From assembly GCA_038373885.1 (NCBI GenBank), contig JAWZYV010013530.1, positions 744,001 through 808,000 on the forward strand: DNA of 64,000 bases. Direction: 5' to 3'. The notes below the pieces were generated by a model. That model searched no databases. It had not been told where the DNA came from and worked only from the letters and a program-made list of their open reading frames with translations. A program made the translations under genes and the position numbers. Shown here one piece after another: positions 33,701 to 45,900 of the stretch. Positions within the stretch are counted from its first letter, which is position 1; every line of letters starts with the position of its first letter. This DNA is from Cheiracanthium punctorium. Lineage: Eukaryota; Arthropoda; Arachnida; Araneae; Cheiracanthiidae.

Positions 33701-34819
33701 AAAGAAAAATGTTTGTTTTTTAACTAAAGTATTAATTTGTAGTTGACAATAAAAAAAGCTAGAAAAATTTTGACGCATGTTAACCATAAGTATTTCCGAT
33801 TTTGTTTAAAAAATCTTAAATTTCAAAATAATTTAAATTTTAAGTAAAATAACTAATTCATTATTAACTTTTAAATAAAATAAGCACCTTTTTAAATTAA
33901 ATAAAAAATTATTTTATAATAACATTTGTATGCAGCATAACATTTTAAGAAAAATCTTCAAAATATTTGGTTTTTAATTAAATTAACCTATTAGGACTCA
34001 AATACCCACCGTTTTTTTATTTTAAATTATCTTACTTTATGCATTTACATGTAAGTAAAAAAATAGTTTGCTTTGTTAAGAGCTACACCATTTTCTGAAA
34101 CAGCTTTTGCAAAATTATTGTTTTTATGAAATTTTTTTGAAAAAAACAAAGTTTATGAATTTTCGGGGGGTTCCAGTTCTAAACAGGAGTATCAAATTAA
34201 TTTTTTATATAATAGAGAGAGGACAAGTAAATAACAACCTTCTATCTTTTAAACAATCCCTAATAAAAGTGGTCTAAAACATTATTAAAATTCTTCATCC
34301 ACTCTTAAAGCATTGTTTTAAAATAAAAGCAAAATTTTAGTTAAAATGTATTTTCTTAATTAAATTGAAAAGTTCGGAATTTTCTTAAATTTATTACTCC
34401 AAAACCCATGGCGATCCCAGCATGAAATTTTCAAATATCATCAAAAATAAGTGTAAGAATAACATAATTTTTTTTTTTAATTGAAGATGTAGTTTTTGAA
34501 ATTTTAAAATTAAATATGATGAACTTAAAATTTAATTTTTGAAAAATGTATTCATGTAGCTTATCATATGAAAGAGCAACTCTGTACTTTCAATAGACAC
34601 TGGAATCGAGTATGTATATAATTAGAATAGAAACTAGAGCTGATTTTGTAACTGAAGAATTCTTAAAATTTCACACATTTTAAAGTTAAATATCTCAAAA
34701 CTGAAAAAGATAAGGACTAGAAATTTTACATTTATTCATTTCTCTATAGATGCAACAAATTTCATTGAATTCTGAGGGGGGAAGGTTGTGGACCTTGTTG
34801 ATTTGACATGGAATGACCC
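30711..34819. mobile_element. 4.1-kb DNA element with long inverted arms
   Basis: Ends GGGTCATTCCATTTCAAATC and, reverse-complemented, GGGTCATTCCATGTCAAATC (19 of 20). Inside, 31004-31490 and 33730-34214 are inverted copies of about 485 bp with small differences. The core (31491-33729) has no recognisable transposase; ORFs 32423-32217 and 33173-33385 are short and unassigned. No clear target duplication was seen. A further end of the same type starts at 56602. The superfamily is unknown to me. Confidence 0.82.
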
Positions 34820-35059
34820 ATAACAATAAAAACAAAAGATTGGATATCACTTTTTTAAAATAAAAAAATCTTAAATAGCTTCAAAAAAATTCATTAATTA
34901 AAAGCACTTGCCTTATTTTTTCTGCTCCATCAGCTTACTTCATATCCTTACCTCATCCCTTCCTCTCCCCTTAATCTGCATTTAGCACTAACAAATTTCT
35001 ACAACCTAACTTTCATACACCAATCCATAACATATTTAACTTCATTTAATTACGTAACC

Positions 35060-35376
35060 CAGCAGTTCTCAACCTTTTAACATTGCGCCTCCCAACAAAG
35101 GCCAACTTACGGTGGTGCATCCCCCCTCATATTTTTCAGCATACATTCAGTTTTTTATTTTTTAGTCATGAACAGTCAGTCGAATTTTCTACAAAATGTT
35201 ATCAGTAAAGTTTGAATGAACATTTTAAGCAAAAATGGATATATTTTTGAGTAAAAATGAAAATAAATAATTTAAGAACATGCATCACTGCTTGCTCTTT
35301 GGCTTTTTGTGGGCCCCTCTGCAAATGCTCTGCGCCTCCCCTTGGGGGTTGCACCCCCACAGGTTGAGAAACGCTC
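35060..35376. mobile_element. hAT-type MITE, 317 bp
   Basis: Starts CAGCAGTTCTCAACC and ends GGTTGAGAAACGCTC. Flanks ACGTAACC (35052-35059) and ACGCAACC (35377-35384) match 7 of 8. No coding capacity. Confidence 0.85.
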
Positions 35377-35494
35377 ACGCAACCTGAAAAACAATTTCAA
35401 CTCCAAATATGTGTTCTAGTGATAAAATTCCCTGATAAGCTTACTAGCATCAAGGGTCTGTTAAGGAGAAATTTTGGTCCGTTAACGGACCCTT

Positions 35495-35605
35495 CACAAA
35501 ATATTTTATTCTAAAAACTGACCTTACACAAAATATTTTATCTTAAAAATGGACCCTTCACAATATTTTTCATTTAAAAAACTGACCTTTCACAAAATTC
35601 TTTCT
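35495..35605. repeat. ~40-bp tandem repeat
   Basis: Three diverged units of CCTTCACAAAATATTTTATT followed by TAAAAACTGA or similar. The stretch 35450-35880 also has GGACC/GGGTCC strings, probably a larger unclassified repeat. Confidence 0.6.
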
Positions 35606-35910
35606 GTGGTAAACTGCTGCTCTCTTTCACAGATATCTGAATTAAATATTTGCAAATCGAACAAATCTTCTCAATATAACCTGATGCATAAACAATGCTT
35701 CGTCTGTTTATATATAGTATAGGTTTTTTAAATAGAATTTTTTATTTAAATGTCTTAATGAAACTTGAATTTAGTACTAAATTTAAAATAGTAAAATTGT
35801 ATATTCCACCAAACAAGACCCTATTTTTCACAAAATAGGACCCTGTCTGAAAAGAGAACCCTCTTTCAGAATCTGCAGAGCATACTAGAATTACTAAGGT
35901 AGTTTATATA

Positions 35911-37822
35911 CAGGGTTTCTACAGACCTGGAAAGTCAGGGAAATGAGTTTTGCTCAGGGAAAGTCGGGGGAAATTAGCAGAAATTGAAAAAATGCCAGGG
36001 AAATGCAAGGAAAAATTAAAATTTGCAGTAAAATCAATAAAATATTTGCTGTTTGAACCTAAGTTTAGAAATTGTTTAATTTTCTCATTCAACCTTATAA
36101 ATGATTTAAAAAGTGTTCTTTATGAGCATATTTTGTGCAGTTGAAATATGCTTAGTGTTATCTTAAATTATTATCAAACATGTTTTCTGTTAGAATCCAG
36201 TGATGTCAAATAAGATTCTTGTATATATTAATTTTACTAGCAGACCCGCACGGCGTTGCCTGTGAACCCCTTAAATTATGCGATTTACAAAATCTGACAT
36301 GTAAACTGCAACTCCAGATTAGTACTTTAGGCCACAATTATATAAAAGAATGTGCAGATAATGGTTCCAGAGTTTCAGGTACGTACTTACAAACGCACAA
36401 TAAAAACAACTCACTGTTGTGATGTCACACATTTCTCCCATTTGAAAAAACGGAAGGGGAGTTTCGCATAGTATTCGAAAAGCAGAACAATTTTTCACAA
36501 AAGAATCATGTAAAATCCGCAATTTTAGATTTAAATTTCTGAAAATTAGGAAATGTTAGGTCATTAAACGTATTAAATACCATAAAAAAATTTCATGAAA
36601 AGGCCCCATTAGGAAAAACGCGCCAAATAAATATCGCCAAATTTGGCACTAAAAATAAGTCCCCAAAATTAGGTTTTCGAAGACCTACGACCCATAGAAC
36701 CCGAGATTTCCAGAACATTACATATCAATGCAACAAAAAGCAAAATTTAACTATTTAACGCATAGAATACAAATTTTAAACCCCAGAACAGCGGGTTGCT
36801 CCCAAAATTCGTAACACAGGGTAAGAAAATTTCCGTTTTAGAACGGTTTTTAATTAATAATTAAAATTTTAAAATTCTGATTCTCAGGTGCACATTATCG
36901 GCATTCATGGGCTTATATATTCAAATTTTCAGAGTTCTGTGTGCAGTAGATTTGTCTGGAGACCGCACACAGATTTACATTCATTTTTATTATAGAGATA
37001 GATTTGGCGTAAACCTGATGAAATTTTCGTGCCATTTCATGCTTCTGAAATGCAAACTATTTGTTTTATAGTAGCATTCGGGCGAAACTCGCCAAGCATG
37101 GCAATGTAAAAAACGTTTTTTTACTTTTGCGGTTACCACTCACTTAAAGCATAAATCTTTTCATGAGGCCAAAGTTCGCCAAACATGACGATCTGAAATC
37201 GGTTTTTAATTAATAATTTAAAAAGTAATTACAATTTCCAAATTCTGAGCCTCAGGTGTACATTACCAAAGCAATGGGCTCATATGTTCGAATTTTCAGA
37301 GTTCTGCATCCAGTAGTTTTTTCTGGACATCACACGCATGCAGATTTTCAGACATTCATTTTTATTGATATAGAATGGCGCAAAACTGACTAAATTTCCG
37401 TGCCATTTCATGTTTTCCAATGCATGCGATTTTGTTTCACAGTATCATGCTGGCGAAACTCGCTGAGCATGGCATCCTGAAAACTGTTTTTAATTAATAA
37501 TTAAAAAAGTAATTAAAATTTTAAAATTCTGATTCTCAGGTACACATTATCAGACTCATTGGCTTATATATTCAAATTTTCAGAGTTCTGCATGCAGTAG
37601 GTTTGTCTGGAGACCGCACACATACAGACAGATTTACAAGCATTCATTTTTATTATTATAGATTATTTGTTAAAAAAAGGGGGCAAAAAATATAAGTTAT
37701 TAATTAAAGGATGTAATGTTAAAAATAGAATCGCAAAATTCGGGAAAGCACGCTAGGTAAAGTCGCTGAAGAGCATGGTAGATGTCAGGGAAGCAAAAGC
37801 TGTGAAATCTGTAGAAACCCTG
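35911..37822. mobile_element. hAT-type non-autonomous element, 1912 bp, with inserted tandem repeats
   Basis: Perfect 15-bp ends CAGGGTTTCTACAGA and TCTGTAGAAACCCTG; ATATA flanks both sides (35906-35910 and 37823-37827). Only about 300 bp at the left and 150 bp at the right look like the original element; the middle (about 36225-37670) is an inserted repeat array. Confidence 0.85.
36225..37670. repeat. Repeat array, three ~290-360-bp units
   Basis: The string GTTTTTAATTAATAATT occurs at about 36845, 37202 and 37488, each followed by a CTGA(T/G)(T/C)CTCAGGT phrase, TTTTCAGAGTTCTG, and GCATTCATTTTTATT or similar. The array begins after ACTAGCAGACCCGCACGGCG (36236-36255), which looks like the start of a dispersed repeat, and ends CATTCATTTTTATTATTATA. 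Confidence 0.75.
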
Positions 37823-38155
37823 ATATACAATGCATACTTTTTTGTCCCTCCCAGCAATTCCTTTCTCCCCTTTGGCCTGTTCCATTTTTTTGGCAGTGTG
37901 CCAAACCCAACCTCTTTCGTTGGTGCGAGCAGTAATGGGGCATCTCCAAATTTGATGTTGTCTTCAAAACTTTTATGTCCAACAAAAGCTTATAACAAAT
38001 CAACAGCAAGTACATAAAATTAAGCCCTAAATTCAGTGTTTGAACTTTAGATTTTAAAACTTTTGTTATGCAGCTTTTTCTATACATAAAATTGCATTGT
38101 AAAGTGTTTTATATTCATTGAATTTAACATTTTGTTTTTGTTATACTTCAAATAG

Positions 38156-38355
38156 AAATGGTTGAAGCTATGAAAAAAGTAGCATCTTTGGACTTAGAAT
38201 TGACAGTGGAAGAGCGTAATCTGCTATCAGTTGCATACAAGAATGTTATTGGAGCTCGACGAGCCTCTTGGCGCATAATAAGCAGTATAGAGCAGAAGGA
38301 AGAAAATAAGGGAGCTGAAACTAGGCTGGAGATGATAAAGAATTATAGAGTGCAG
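38156..38355 (+). CDS. 14-3-3epsilon: 14-3-3 epsilon, coding exon 2
   Basis: Completes Glu22 with AA and adds residues 23-88 (from [20 protein letters not shown] to KNYRVQ). The acceptor is ATAG|AA after a T-rich tract; the donor is CAG|GTAAAT, phase 0. It holds two residues of the phosphopeptide-binding cradle, Lys50 (SVAYKNV) and Arg57 (GARRASW), at the expected numbering. The [16 protein letters not shown] stretch is one of the most conserved parts of the family. Length and phase agree with exon 1 and exon 3. Confidence 0.97.
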
Positions 38356-39566
38356 GTAAATATTCATTTTGTGCATTCATGTACTAATAGTTAATTTTTC
38401 CTCAAGGGTGGTCATCCTGGGAGAAGAAATAGGGATGGGAAAAGTAAAACCCTTGTCCAAGAAAAAACTTCACATAAATTGTGCATACTTTTTGAAAGTA
38501 ACTGCATGTTTCTTGTTCATTATCTTATTTGGAGTGTTTTTTAAAAAGTTCATGGAATAGATTTTTAGTGTCTTTTCAATTGGAGAAAAACCTGCTGTCC
38601 CAAGCTTAATTAAATTTGAACTTATTGTTTGTCTGATAGTTACAGTAATGGGGATTTGAAACAGTCCATACAAAAAGTTTTGGATCAGTTTATAATCATA
38701 AGCTACAATTTTTATTCCATTAATAAGGAGGAGGCACAGCTTCAGGGAAATAGATTTCAATGATCTCTGGCATAGTGGTAGTATACCATGGGAATTTATG
38801 TGTAAAATACCAAGATGCAATACTTAAATACAGGCGAGAAAAATTAATGTTTATTTTCGAACTGCTTTACCGAAACTTGAAATGTAAGTTACATGCAAGA
38901 TTGGTTGAGCATCGTGGGGTAATTGGCAAGGCTTTGGACTTCCACTCTGGCATTGCAGAAATTTTTTCGGCTGTTTAATGCAATACTGGTAATTCATTCA
39001 TTTTTTAGTCAAGTAAATATTTATTTACTTATTCATTTATTTATCTTATTTTTTTTACTGCCTACATATTGATTTTTTAAAAATTCACTTCTACGTGTAA
39101 AATCTTTACTTTGGAATCATAATTTTATACATTCAAAATAATGTGAGTGTTAAACACTCGCAAAAATCTATATTTAAGGTACATTTCTTTTGGTCACAAT
39201 TGTAGGACAGACATTTTTAATTTTCACCCATTCGTGATGCAGACAGGCTACTTTTCTGCCTAATAGTGGAATTCTGCCTTTTCAGCATTAAATTTTATCA
39301 TTCCTGGGATGAAAGCAAATAGGCATCAAAATTTTCGGACATGTATATGGGAGGGCGGTGTCTTTGCCACCTGAAAACATATTCAAACTGGGCATTATAT
39401 CTTCAGATTTTTTTTTAATGGCCTCATTAGAACAAATCCTTACTTTTTTTGTTGCAATTTTTGTTTCACTTAAAAAGCGCAACAGAACTTCAGCTGCACT
39501 GTTGTGGCTAAAAAAGCTTCTTATCTTAAAACTTTTGCAAAGTGTCCTAATTTTCTACTGGAAATA
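38356..39566. other. Intron 2, 5' part: no gene; possible worn tRNA-like SINE head
   Basis: GTGGGGTAATTGGCAAGGC (38913-38931) followed by TTTGGACTTCCACTC resembles an A-box half of a tRNA-derived SINE, but the B box is not convincing. The rest is AT-rich with nothing recognised. Confidence 0.35.
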
Positions 39567-39700
39567 CAGTTGAACCTCGATTTAATGTACTTTGATTTAG
39601 CGAATTCTCCGATTTAACGAATATTTTTTTCGTCCCGACAAATAGGATGCTAAAATGCCCTGATTTAACGACTCGCAATAATCCAAAATCCTACCTTTTA
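39567..39700. mobile_element. Tigger/pogo-type terminus, partner end not found
   Basis: ACAGTTGAACCTCGATTTAA (39567-39586) with GATTTAGCGAATTC and GATTTAACGA repeats is typical of Tigger/pogo ends. Sequence up to about 40430 may belong to it, but no opposite end was seen. Confidence 0.6.
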
Positions 39701-40676
39701 TAAAATCAATCCAACACACATTCCTAAAATAATTTTTTTTTTCCCTAATGATTCCTGAAACAAATTAGAGATACCGTCAAAATAAAGGAAACAAATTTTA
39801 AAACATTTTCTTTTAATTCTTGATTTCCAAATATACAATATATATTATAACAATTTATTCTTTCTATTTATCACTTTTTAACATACTAAATACTTGGACT
39901 TCAAACTGTGATATCATTTCCATTAAACAATATCATCTTGAGGGATAGAAGGGAGATATAGTGCAGCTCAAATTATCTATTAATCAATAAAATGTCAGTT
40001 CACCTTCTTATTTGATTATGCGATGATCAGGCATTTTTAACTGAAGGAAGCGTTGACTTACAGATTGGCCCTCGACTTTGGTATTAGGTTGGTTCATCGT
40101 TCCATCAGCACTATAAAATGTAGGCAGAGGTGTATAATAAATGTTTAAAACTGAAGTAAAGTTATAGCCTACCTCTCGACATCTGCTTTTTGAATTCTTT
40201 ACAGATTGCATATTTACCGTTAGGATCGATATATTTTATCAGAACAGACGACTGTCCTGTTCCACTGTCATTTAACTTTTCCTCATCCATACTTTCTTCC
40301 ACACTTGATGATGGTACATCATATTGAGTGATGGTTAGGGGGAAAAAAACACAGTTCGAAAACAGTCATATACACAAATATCTGTAATGAACCTGCACCT
40401 CTGAATGAATGAAACTACACCTCTAATTTCATCACCAGAACAGATTCTTGAGTGGTATAAAGTCTGCATGGATTTTCTTCTGAAAAGCTAAATATTGGTT
40501 GAAAAGTATCTGTAAAAATAAATGAATGTATCGGGAATCAATACTTTCCCTGATATTTTTGAAATGTGAAAGAACTGATACATAAAAAAATTGGATGTTA
40601 CGGCACTGATTGGTTACCGATACCATACCCTCCAACATTGGCCTTCACCTCATCAGTAGCACTTGCGCGGTATCGC

Positions 40677-40865
40677 CAGAGGCATAGCCAAGGGGTGGGA
40701 GGGTATGGTGGTCATAACCCCCCCCCCCCCAATGAGGAATTTTTTGCCATACAAAGTGTATATTCTTCACTCCTTTATCACAAACACCTATACATATATA
40801 TGAGTTGAAGTAGTCATAACCAACCCCCCCCCCCCCCCCATGAAAAATTTCTGGCTATGCCACTG
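40677..40865. mobile_element. hAT-type MITE, 189 bp (GGGGCGTAGCC family, copy 2)
   Basis: Ends CAGAGGCATAGCCA and TGGCTATGCCACTG. Flanks GGTATCGC (40669-40676) and GGTATCAC (40866-40873) match 7 of 8. Same interior as 24020-24209. It landed inside the hAT transposon. Confidence 0.87.
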
Positions 40866-41090
40866 GGTATCACTGATACACATTTATGCGATTTCTAAGT
40901 AACATAAAAATTAAATACATTTATTTCAAACTTACCTTGTTTTATGCGATTTATATACATATTATGCATATATTAAAAAGAAACTTGACGAACATAAACA
41001 TTTTCATGTTTAATTTTATTTACATAATTACGATTAAATTAATTAGACTTTAGTAATAACTTGTAACATGCACTTTTTGCTTTTTTTAAT

Positions 41091-43068
41091 TCACCAACAC
41101 AAGTTTTTACTGTAGCAACAATCCATATTTAGCTTTGAAATTAACAGTGACTCTAATGTTTTAATGCTCATAGTTGATCTCATGCCAGATTGATTTTTTC
41201 GTACCATGCTGAATATCCTCTCTGTTGCCGCATAACTGTGTGGTGCCACTAATATTGATAACATTGATTTAGGCAAAGCAACATACTTTAAGGTTCCATT
41301 GTTATTTTTTAACAGACTGATTTAGTGCCAAGCAGTGTCTGTTCTTTCACATGTCGGAATTTCTTCAGAAAAAGCATCATTTTGATAGAAGGCAAACTCA
41401 AGTTCCAGCTGATCACTATCTGTGCAAACTTGAAATAAATCAGCAAAATATTTCACTGACTGAAAACTAGATGTATGTCGAGTTTGAATATTTGAGACAG
41501 TTGCATGTTTTAAAAATTCATCATTTAATGGAAATCTTTTTAATATGTACTCGCATGCAACACACAGAAAGTTTCGTACACATGAATAAAACTCTTCACT
41601 TTCAGCTGGAGATAGATTACTGTCCTTCAAATACATCCGAGTAGAGGACCCAATTATAAGATCTTCATCTTCTTTTTGATTTTTTCTTTTTCTTATGTCA
41701 ATAGTGAAAACAGATTTACATTTTGAAATTGCTGCTGGTGTAATAAAGCCAACTAGAAGCTCAAAATACAAATTATATATTTGTTCTTGCAAAAAATGAA
41801 TGCATGGCTGTTCCTTTTGTAGTGCAACATTTGGTTTGGTAAATGCTGGCAGCACAGCTAAAACAAATAAACAATATAACTTAGTTTTATCTGACAGAAG
41901 CAAACCCTGAATCCTCATGAATTGACAGTTTTATTTTCCCTTTCATTGGTGAAGAACATTTTCAAAGGCTCCCATTGTTCAACAATTCTTTTTAATGAGG
42001 TTTCTAGAGATAACCAACGGGTATTGACATGCTTAAGAATTTTGTGGTGGTTTTCACCACAAATATCTTGACACTCCTCAAGTATTGTTTTTCTCTCGTT
42101 ACTTTTTTCCAAGTAATAAAATATCTGAATCACCAAAGATTCAACATCTACAGGAAGAGTGTTAATCCACCTTGCTGCTCAAAAAGGGACTAGGTGGCAA
42201 TGGACACCCAATAATTTTAATGTTAGGCTGATTTTTTGTAACAAAAGCTGCAACTCCTTTGAATCGACCAAGCATAGTATTGGCATTATCTGAACAGAAA
42301 GACACAGTTTTTCCATTTTATTCCCAATTTTGAAAATTCTGAGTTAATTAATTTATAAATTCCTTCTCCAGTGTTATCAACAGACTCCAACAAGGATAGT
42401 AAATTTGTTGAAATATGACCCTTTTCCTCATCATAAAAATTGACAACTAAGGGATACAGCTTCTTAGCTCTAATATCATTGCTGCCATCAGTAGAGAATA
42501 AGAATGAACTGCTACAGAGTTTGTTAACTATCCTTTCTTTATTCATATCAGCTATAGAAATAGCAATAGCATTTGCTTTTGTGTGACCGCATGAAAAATT
42601 TTTGGCGATGTTTGAATCCAGGAATATTTTGGCGAATAGTGGGCCAGCATGATCAGCAGTTGAAATGGATATATTGTGCTCTATTAAAAATCGCACAAAT
42701 AAAGTTTCCGATTTAATAATGCTCTGTTCTTCTTCCGGTTTTCCGAAAAAAGATTCAACACACTGTTGCTTTGATAGAGCTTTCAAATTATTCACATGTT
42801 TCTTACAAGATATATGCCTCCGGCAGTCATCCCTGCCACCATGCTCAATTGAAAACTCATTTGCACATACCGTGCACCAAGCAAATCCTTCTTTTCCAGG
42901 TAAAAGGCAAGGCCATTGTTTGGTGTATTCTTCTTTAAATTTTTGAGTATTTTTCCACTTTTTAGAGGTTTTCTCAACATCATTATTAGAGGCTTTTTCA
43001 ATATCAGTAGTACTATCACGTTTTAAAAAACGATCCATGTAAACAAAGAAAACAATGTGCCCGTGCAC
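41091..43068 (-). pseudogene. hAT transposase, broken
   Basis: The N-terminal frame (43068-42286, 260 aa) has a zinc-finger-like CTVCANEF...HISCKKH (BED-like, about residues 60-92) and the first catalytic region STDGSNDIRAKK. A frameshift near 42290 moves SDNANTMLG, the expected second Asp region, to another frame. Frames 42136-41915 and 41918-41322 carry the helical insertion domain. The C-terminal dimerisation region with the catalytic Glu, PHSYAATERIFSMVRKNQ, is in 41276-41091. In a working element it would cut and paste the flanking ends; here three or more frame changes prevent this. Confidence 0.87.
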
Positions 43069-43469
43069 TGCAGTTTCCTTTCACAAAATAGCTAAGCTTA
43101 CATCCAAATCCAAACACACGACGGAGCAAGATAGGGTGGCGGGAAATGCGAGAGGAGACGTGACGTAATAAGAGGAGGAGCAGCTAACGGCAACCCCCCC
43201 CCCTACCACACACACCACACTTTCGCCGACGCAAGTACGCTCACGGCCGCCGGCGCCGAGGGAGAATGTTCAATTCCCTTCCTTTCACAATCGGTGCCAA
43301 CACACAGGAGTGTTGACTCACAAAGCAACTAGGGTTGCAAACCGCACCTCCATGCAGGCATAATGCGCTAAAAAAGTAAACATTTGCTCAATTCCGTAGC
43401 TCCGTAGTTTATGCTACTTATCCATATAAACTACGGATAATCCATAGCAGTTGGAGGGTATGCCGATAC

Positions 43470-44221
43470 TATCGGTCGATCCCTAGTCTTAAGTGCTACC
43501 AATAGAAAGGTAACACTCCTGACAAAATTACATTTTACCTACTTTATTCCATAGTAATACAGAAGTAATTTATTAGGCTTAATAACTAACCAATTCATAT
43601 TTTTTTTTTCATATTAAAAGTAAACTAATCTTAATTAGTTATGGGAAGTAAGGCAACAAATGTTTAATAAAGTTAATGTGTCCCAAAAAAGAGACATAAA
43701 AGTAAGCGACATAATTTTACATGTATTTAAATACTATTAGTTCACAACAGCTGTAATCTATTGTTACACTATTTTGTAAGCTGTAGAATATGCTTCGCAT
43801 GTATTTTAATGACTGCCATTTTATCTCTCAACACCCTTTATTTAAAAATGTGTCCCAAAAATGCAACATACAAAGCAACATAAAAGTATGCGACATAATT
43901 TTACATGGCTTTAATCTATTGTTAGAATATTTCATAAGCTGTAGAATGTGCATCACATGTATTTTTCTATAAATAGGTTAAAATCATAAAAATTTCAACA
44001 TAGGGTTACCAGGCAAAATATGCTAAAGATGAGCGATAAAATGACAGTCAATTCATATCATTTTAATATGGCAATATGAAACTAAAAAATTAGGGAGGTT
44101 CAGGGGGCTCTTCCCCTGACAAGGCTTGAACAGCAGTTTTTTTTTTTTCTTCAATTTCTGAAGTTCATCAAGAACATTGGCATAACTGGGTGGGGGCTAC
44201 GGTGGGCTAAGCCCACCCTCC
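43470..44221. repeat. Intron 2: ~173-bp duplication, no gene
   Basis: TGTCCCAAAAAAGAGACATA (43679) and TGTCCCAAAAATGCAACATA (43851) open two diverged copies that share GCGACATAATTTTACATG and AAGCTGTAGAAT. No coding sequence. Confidence 0.65.
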
Positions 44222-45000
44222 CAGGGTTCATACACCTCCTGGAAATCCTTAAAAACTCCTGGATTTTGGTTTAAAACATTAAGGGCCCTGGAAAACTCCT
44301 GGATTTTACTAATTTTTCTGTAGACTCCTGAAATTTTAGTATCGACTCCTGGAAATATTGTTTATTTTAGTTTTCTTTCTAGAATTTAAAGTGCAAAAAA
44401 AAATTTTTGCAAGTGCGATCTGCCGAAATTTTTTTTTGACTCGTGTTTCAAGTGTAACAATTCACCGCCATGCTTATTGACGTTCCTGCCACAGACTGGG
44501 AGACAAGGATTGTACTAATGACTTCAGTGGGCTGGAAGCTTACCCCAAAAAGTTCAAATGATGGCGCGATTCGTGGTAGACATTCGTCCTTGCTCTCCTC
44601 ATATCCAATAATTTTGTTCCTGAAATGAACCCGTTGGCATTCTCAAACTCTTATTGCTAACTGCCAGCTCTTACGTCACTGCGAAAGTATCTCGTGATGG
44701 GTATATGAGCTGTATGCTCTTATCTCTTCTTTGGTACACGGGGTACATGTTTACAAAGCTTGCCATTTGCGGCAGTGTGTTGGAAATAATCTGTACGCCT
44801 GTGACAGTAGTAAAATTTTAAACCATCCTGAGATTTTCATCCTTTTCAATTTGCCTAAAGATGCCAGGTGGAAAAAGCATTTTCGATGATGCTTGGTTAG
44901 AAAAGGTATTTATGTATACTCCTGGAAAAATTATATTTTCTCCTGGAAAACTCCTTAAAAACTCCTGGAATTCATACTGCAAAAAAGTGTGGGAACCCTG
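44222..45000. mobile_element. hAT-type non-autonomous element, 779 bp (CAGGGTT family)
   Basis: Starts CAGGGTTCATACACC and, reverse-complemented, ends CAGGGTTCCCACACT. CCCTCC flanks both sides (44216-44221 and 45001-45006). Many CTCCTGGAAA strings near both ends in inverted orientation look like subterminal repeats. No transposase. Confidence 0.85.
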
Positions 45001-45378
45001 CCCTCCTATAGAAAGATAGCCCACTCAAGAAAATTATATTTCCTATTGTAAGGATTGGAAACAAAGCTTCTAAAGTGTATTTGAAAATTCAACTTGTGAT
45101 TGAGAAATGGCCATCCAACAGAAAAATCTGCAGTTAATGTCAAAATTTATTGTTATAACTGCTAAAATGCTTGAAATAAATTAAGAAATTTTGTAAAACA
45201 ACTGAAAAAATATCTGAATGTATTTTTTGTGTAAATATTAAAAAGTAATAAAGACCTAAACTATTTTGACGTGATTTGCCAAAAATTTTTAAAATGACCT
45301 GTATATTCTTATGCTTACATGACAAAATAATGCAATGAAAGATGATGGTATTATATTTGAATCCTTTATGGTTTGTAG

Positions 45379-45485
45379 GTTGAAACTGAACTGAAGGATA
45401 TCTGCCAAGACATTCTTGATGTATTGGACAAACATCTAATTCCTACTGCATCAACTGGTGAATCTAAAGTATTTTACTATAAGAT
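45379..45485 (+). CDS. 14-3-3epsilon: 14-3-3 epsilon, coding exon 3
   Basis: Encodes residues 89-123 ([20 protein letters not shown], then [15 protein letters not shown]) plus AT of Met124. The acceptor is TTTGTAG|GTT; the donor is AAGAT|GTATGT, phase 2. [10 protein letters not shown] is a family hallmark. The flanking introns are 7,023 bp and 17,368 bp and are full of transposons, while the exon itself is intact. Confidence 0.97.
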
Positions 45486-45737
45486 GTATGTGTGTATATA
45501 TATATAATCATCTATTTTTCTTTGTGAATTTTTTCATTAATTGTAGTTCTATTTTTTTCATAATTGTGACGACCGTAAGTTTAACTAACATGATATAGGT
45601 GGGATTGATTTGCTACATATAAGTAAATCTTAAATATTGTGGATTCAAGCAGTGCTGGATTTAAAGGTGTGGTAGCCCTGGGGCAACAAAGCAGTGGTAG
45701 CCCTTAATTATTTCTCAAACAAGTTAATTTTTTTCAA

Positions 45738-45900
45738 CAGCCAGTGTTCCGAGTGGGTTTGCTGCTAACTTGTAGCCTAGAGGTCCAGGGTTCAATTCCA
45801 GGGTGCACTCTTAATTTAATGTCGATATAGTTGGCAACCGATCATGTTGACTTCCAGTAGTATGCTAAATGTGTGCAAGGAAGCTTTGCATCAAACTTTG
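45738..45900 (+). repeat. tRNA-derived SINE-like sequence
   Basis: TTCCGAGTGGGTTTGCTGC (45750-45768) resembles an A box region and GGTTCAATTCC (45791-45801) a good B box, 40-50 bp apart as in a tRNA. The sequence after it (to about 45900) is non-tRNA body; no clear tail. Not a functional tRNA, because the acceptor stem does not close. Confidence 0.5.

Larger units (their letters stand above)
40624..43462 (-). mobile_element. hAT transposon, 2.84 kb, with nested MITE
   Basis: Perfect 13-bp ends CATACCCTCCAAC and GTTGGAGGGTATG. CCGATAC flanks both sides (40617-40623 and 43463-43469). It holds one broken transposase on the - strand and a 189-bp MITE close to its 3' end. Internal subterminal palindrome near 43395-43435 (CCGTAGTTTATG...AAACTACGG). 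Confidence 0.9.

Noticed and set aside
38905..38965. Possible tRNA gene
   Set aside because: Only an A-box-like half is present; no B box or closed acceptor stem.
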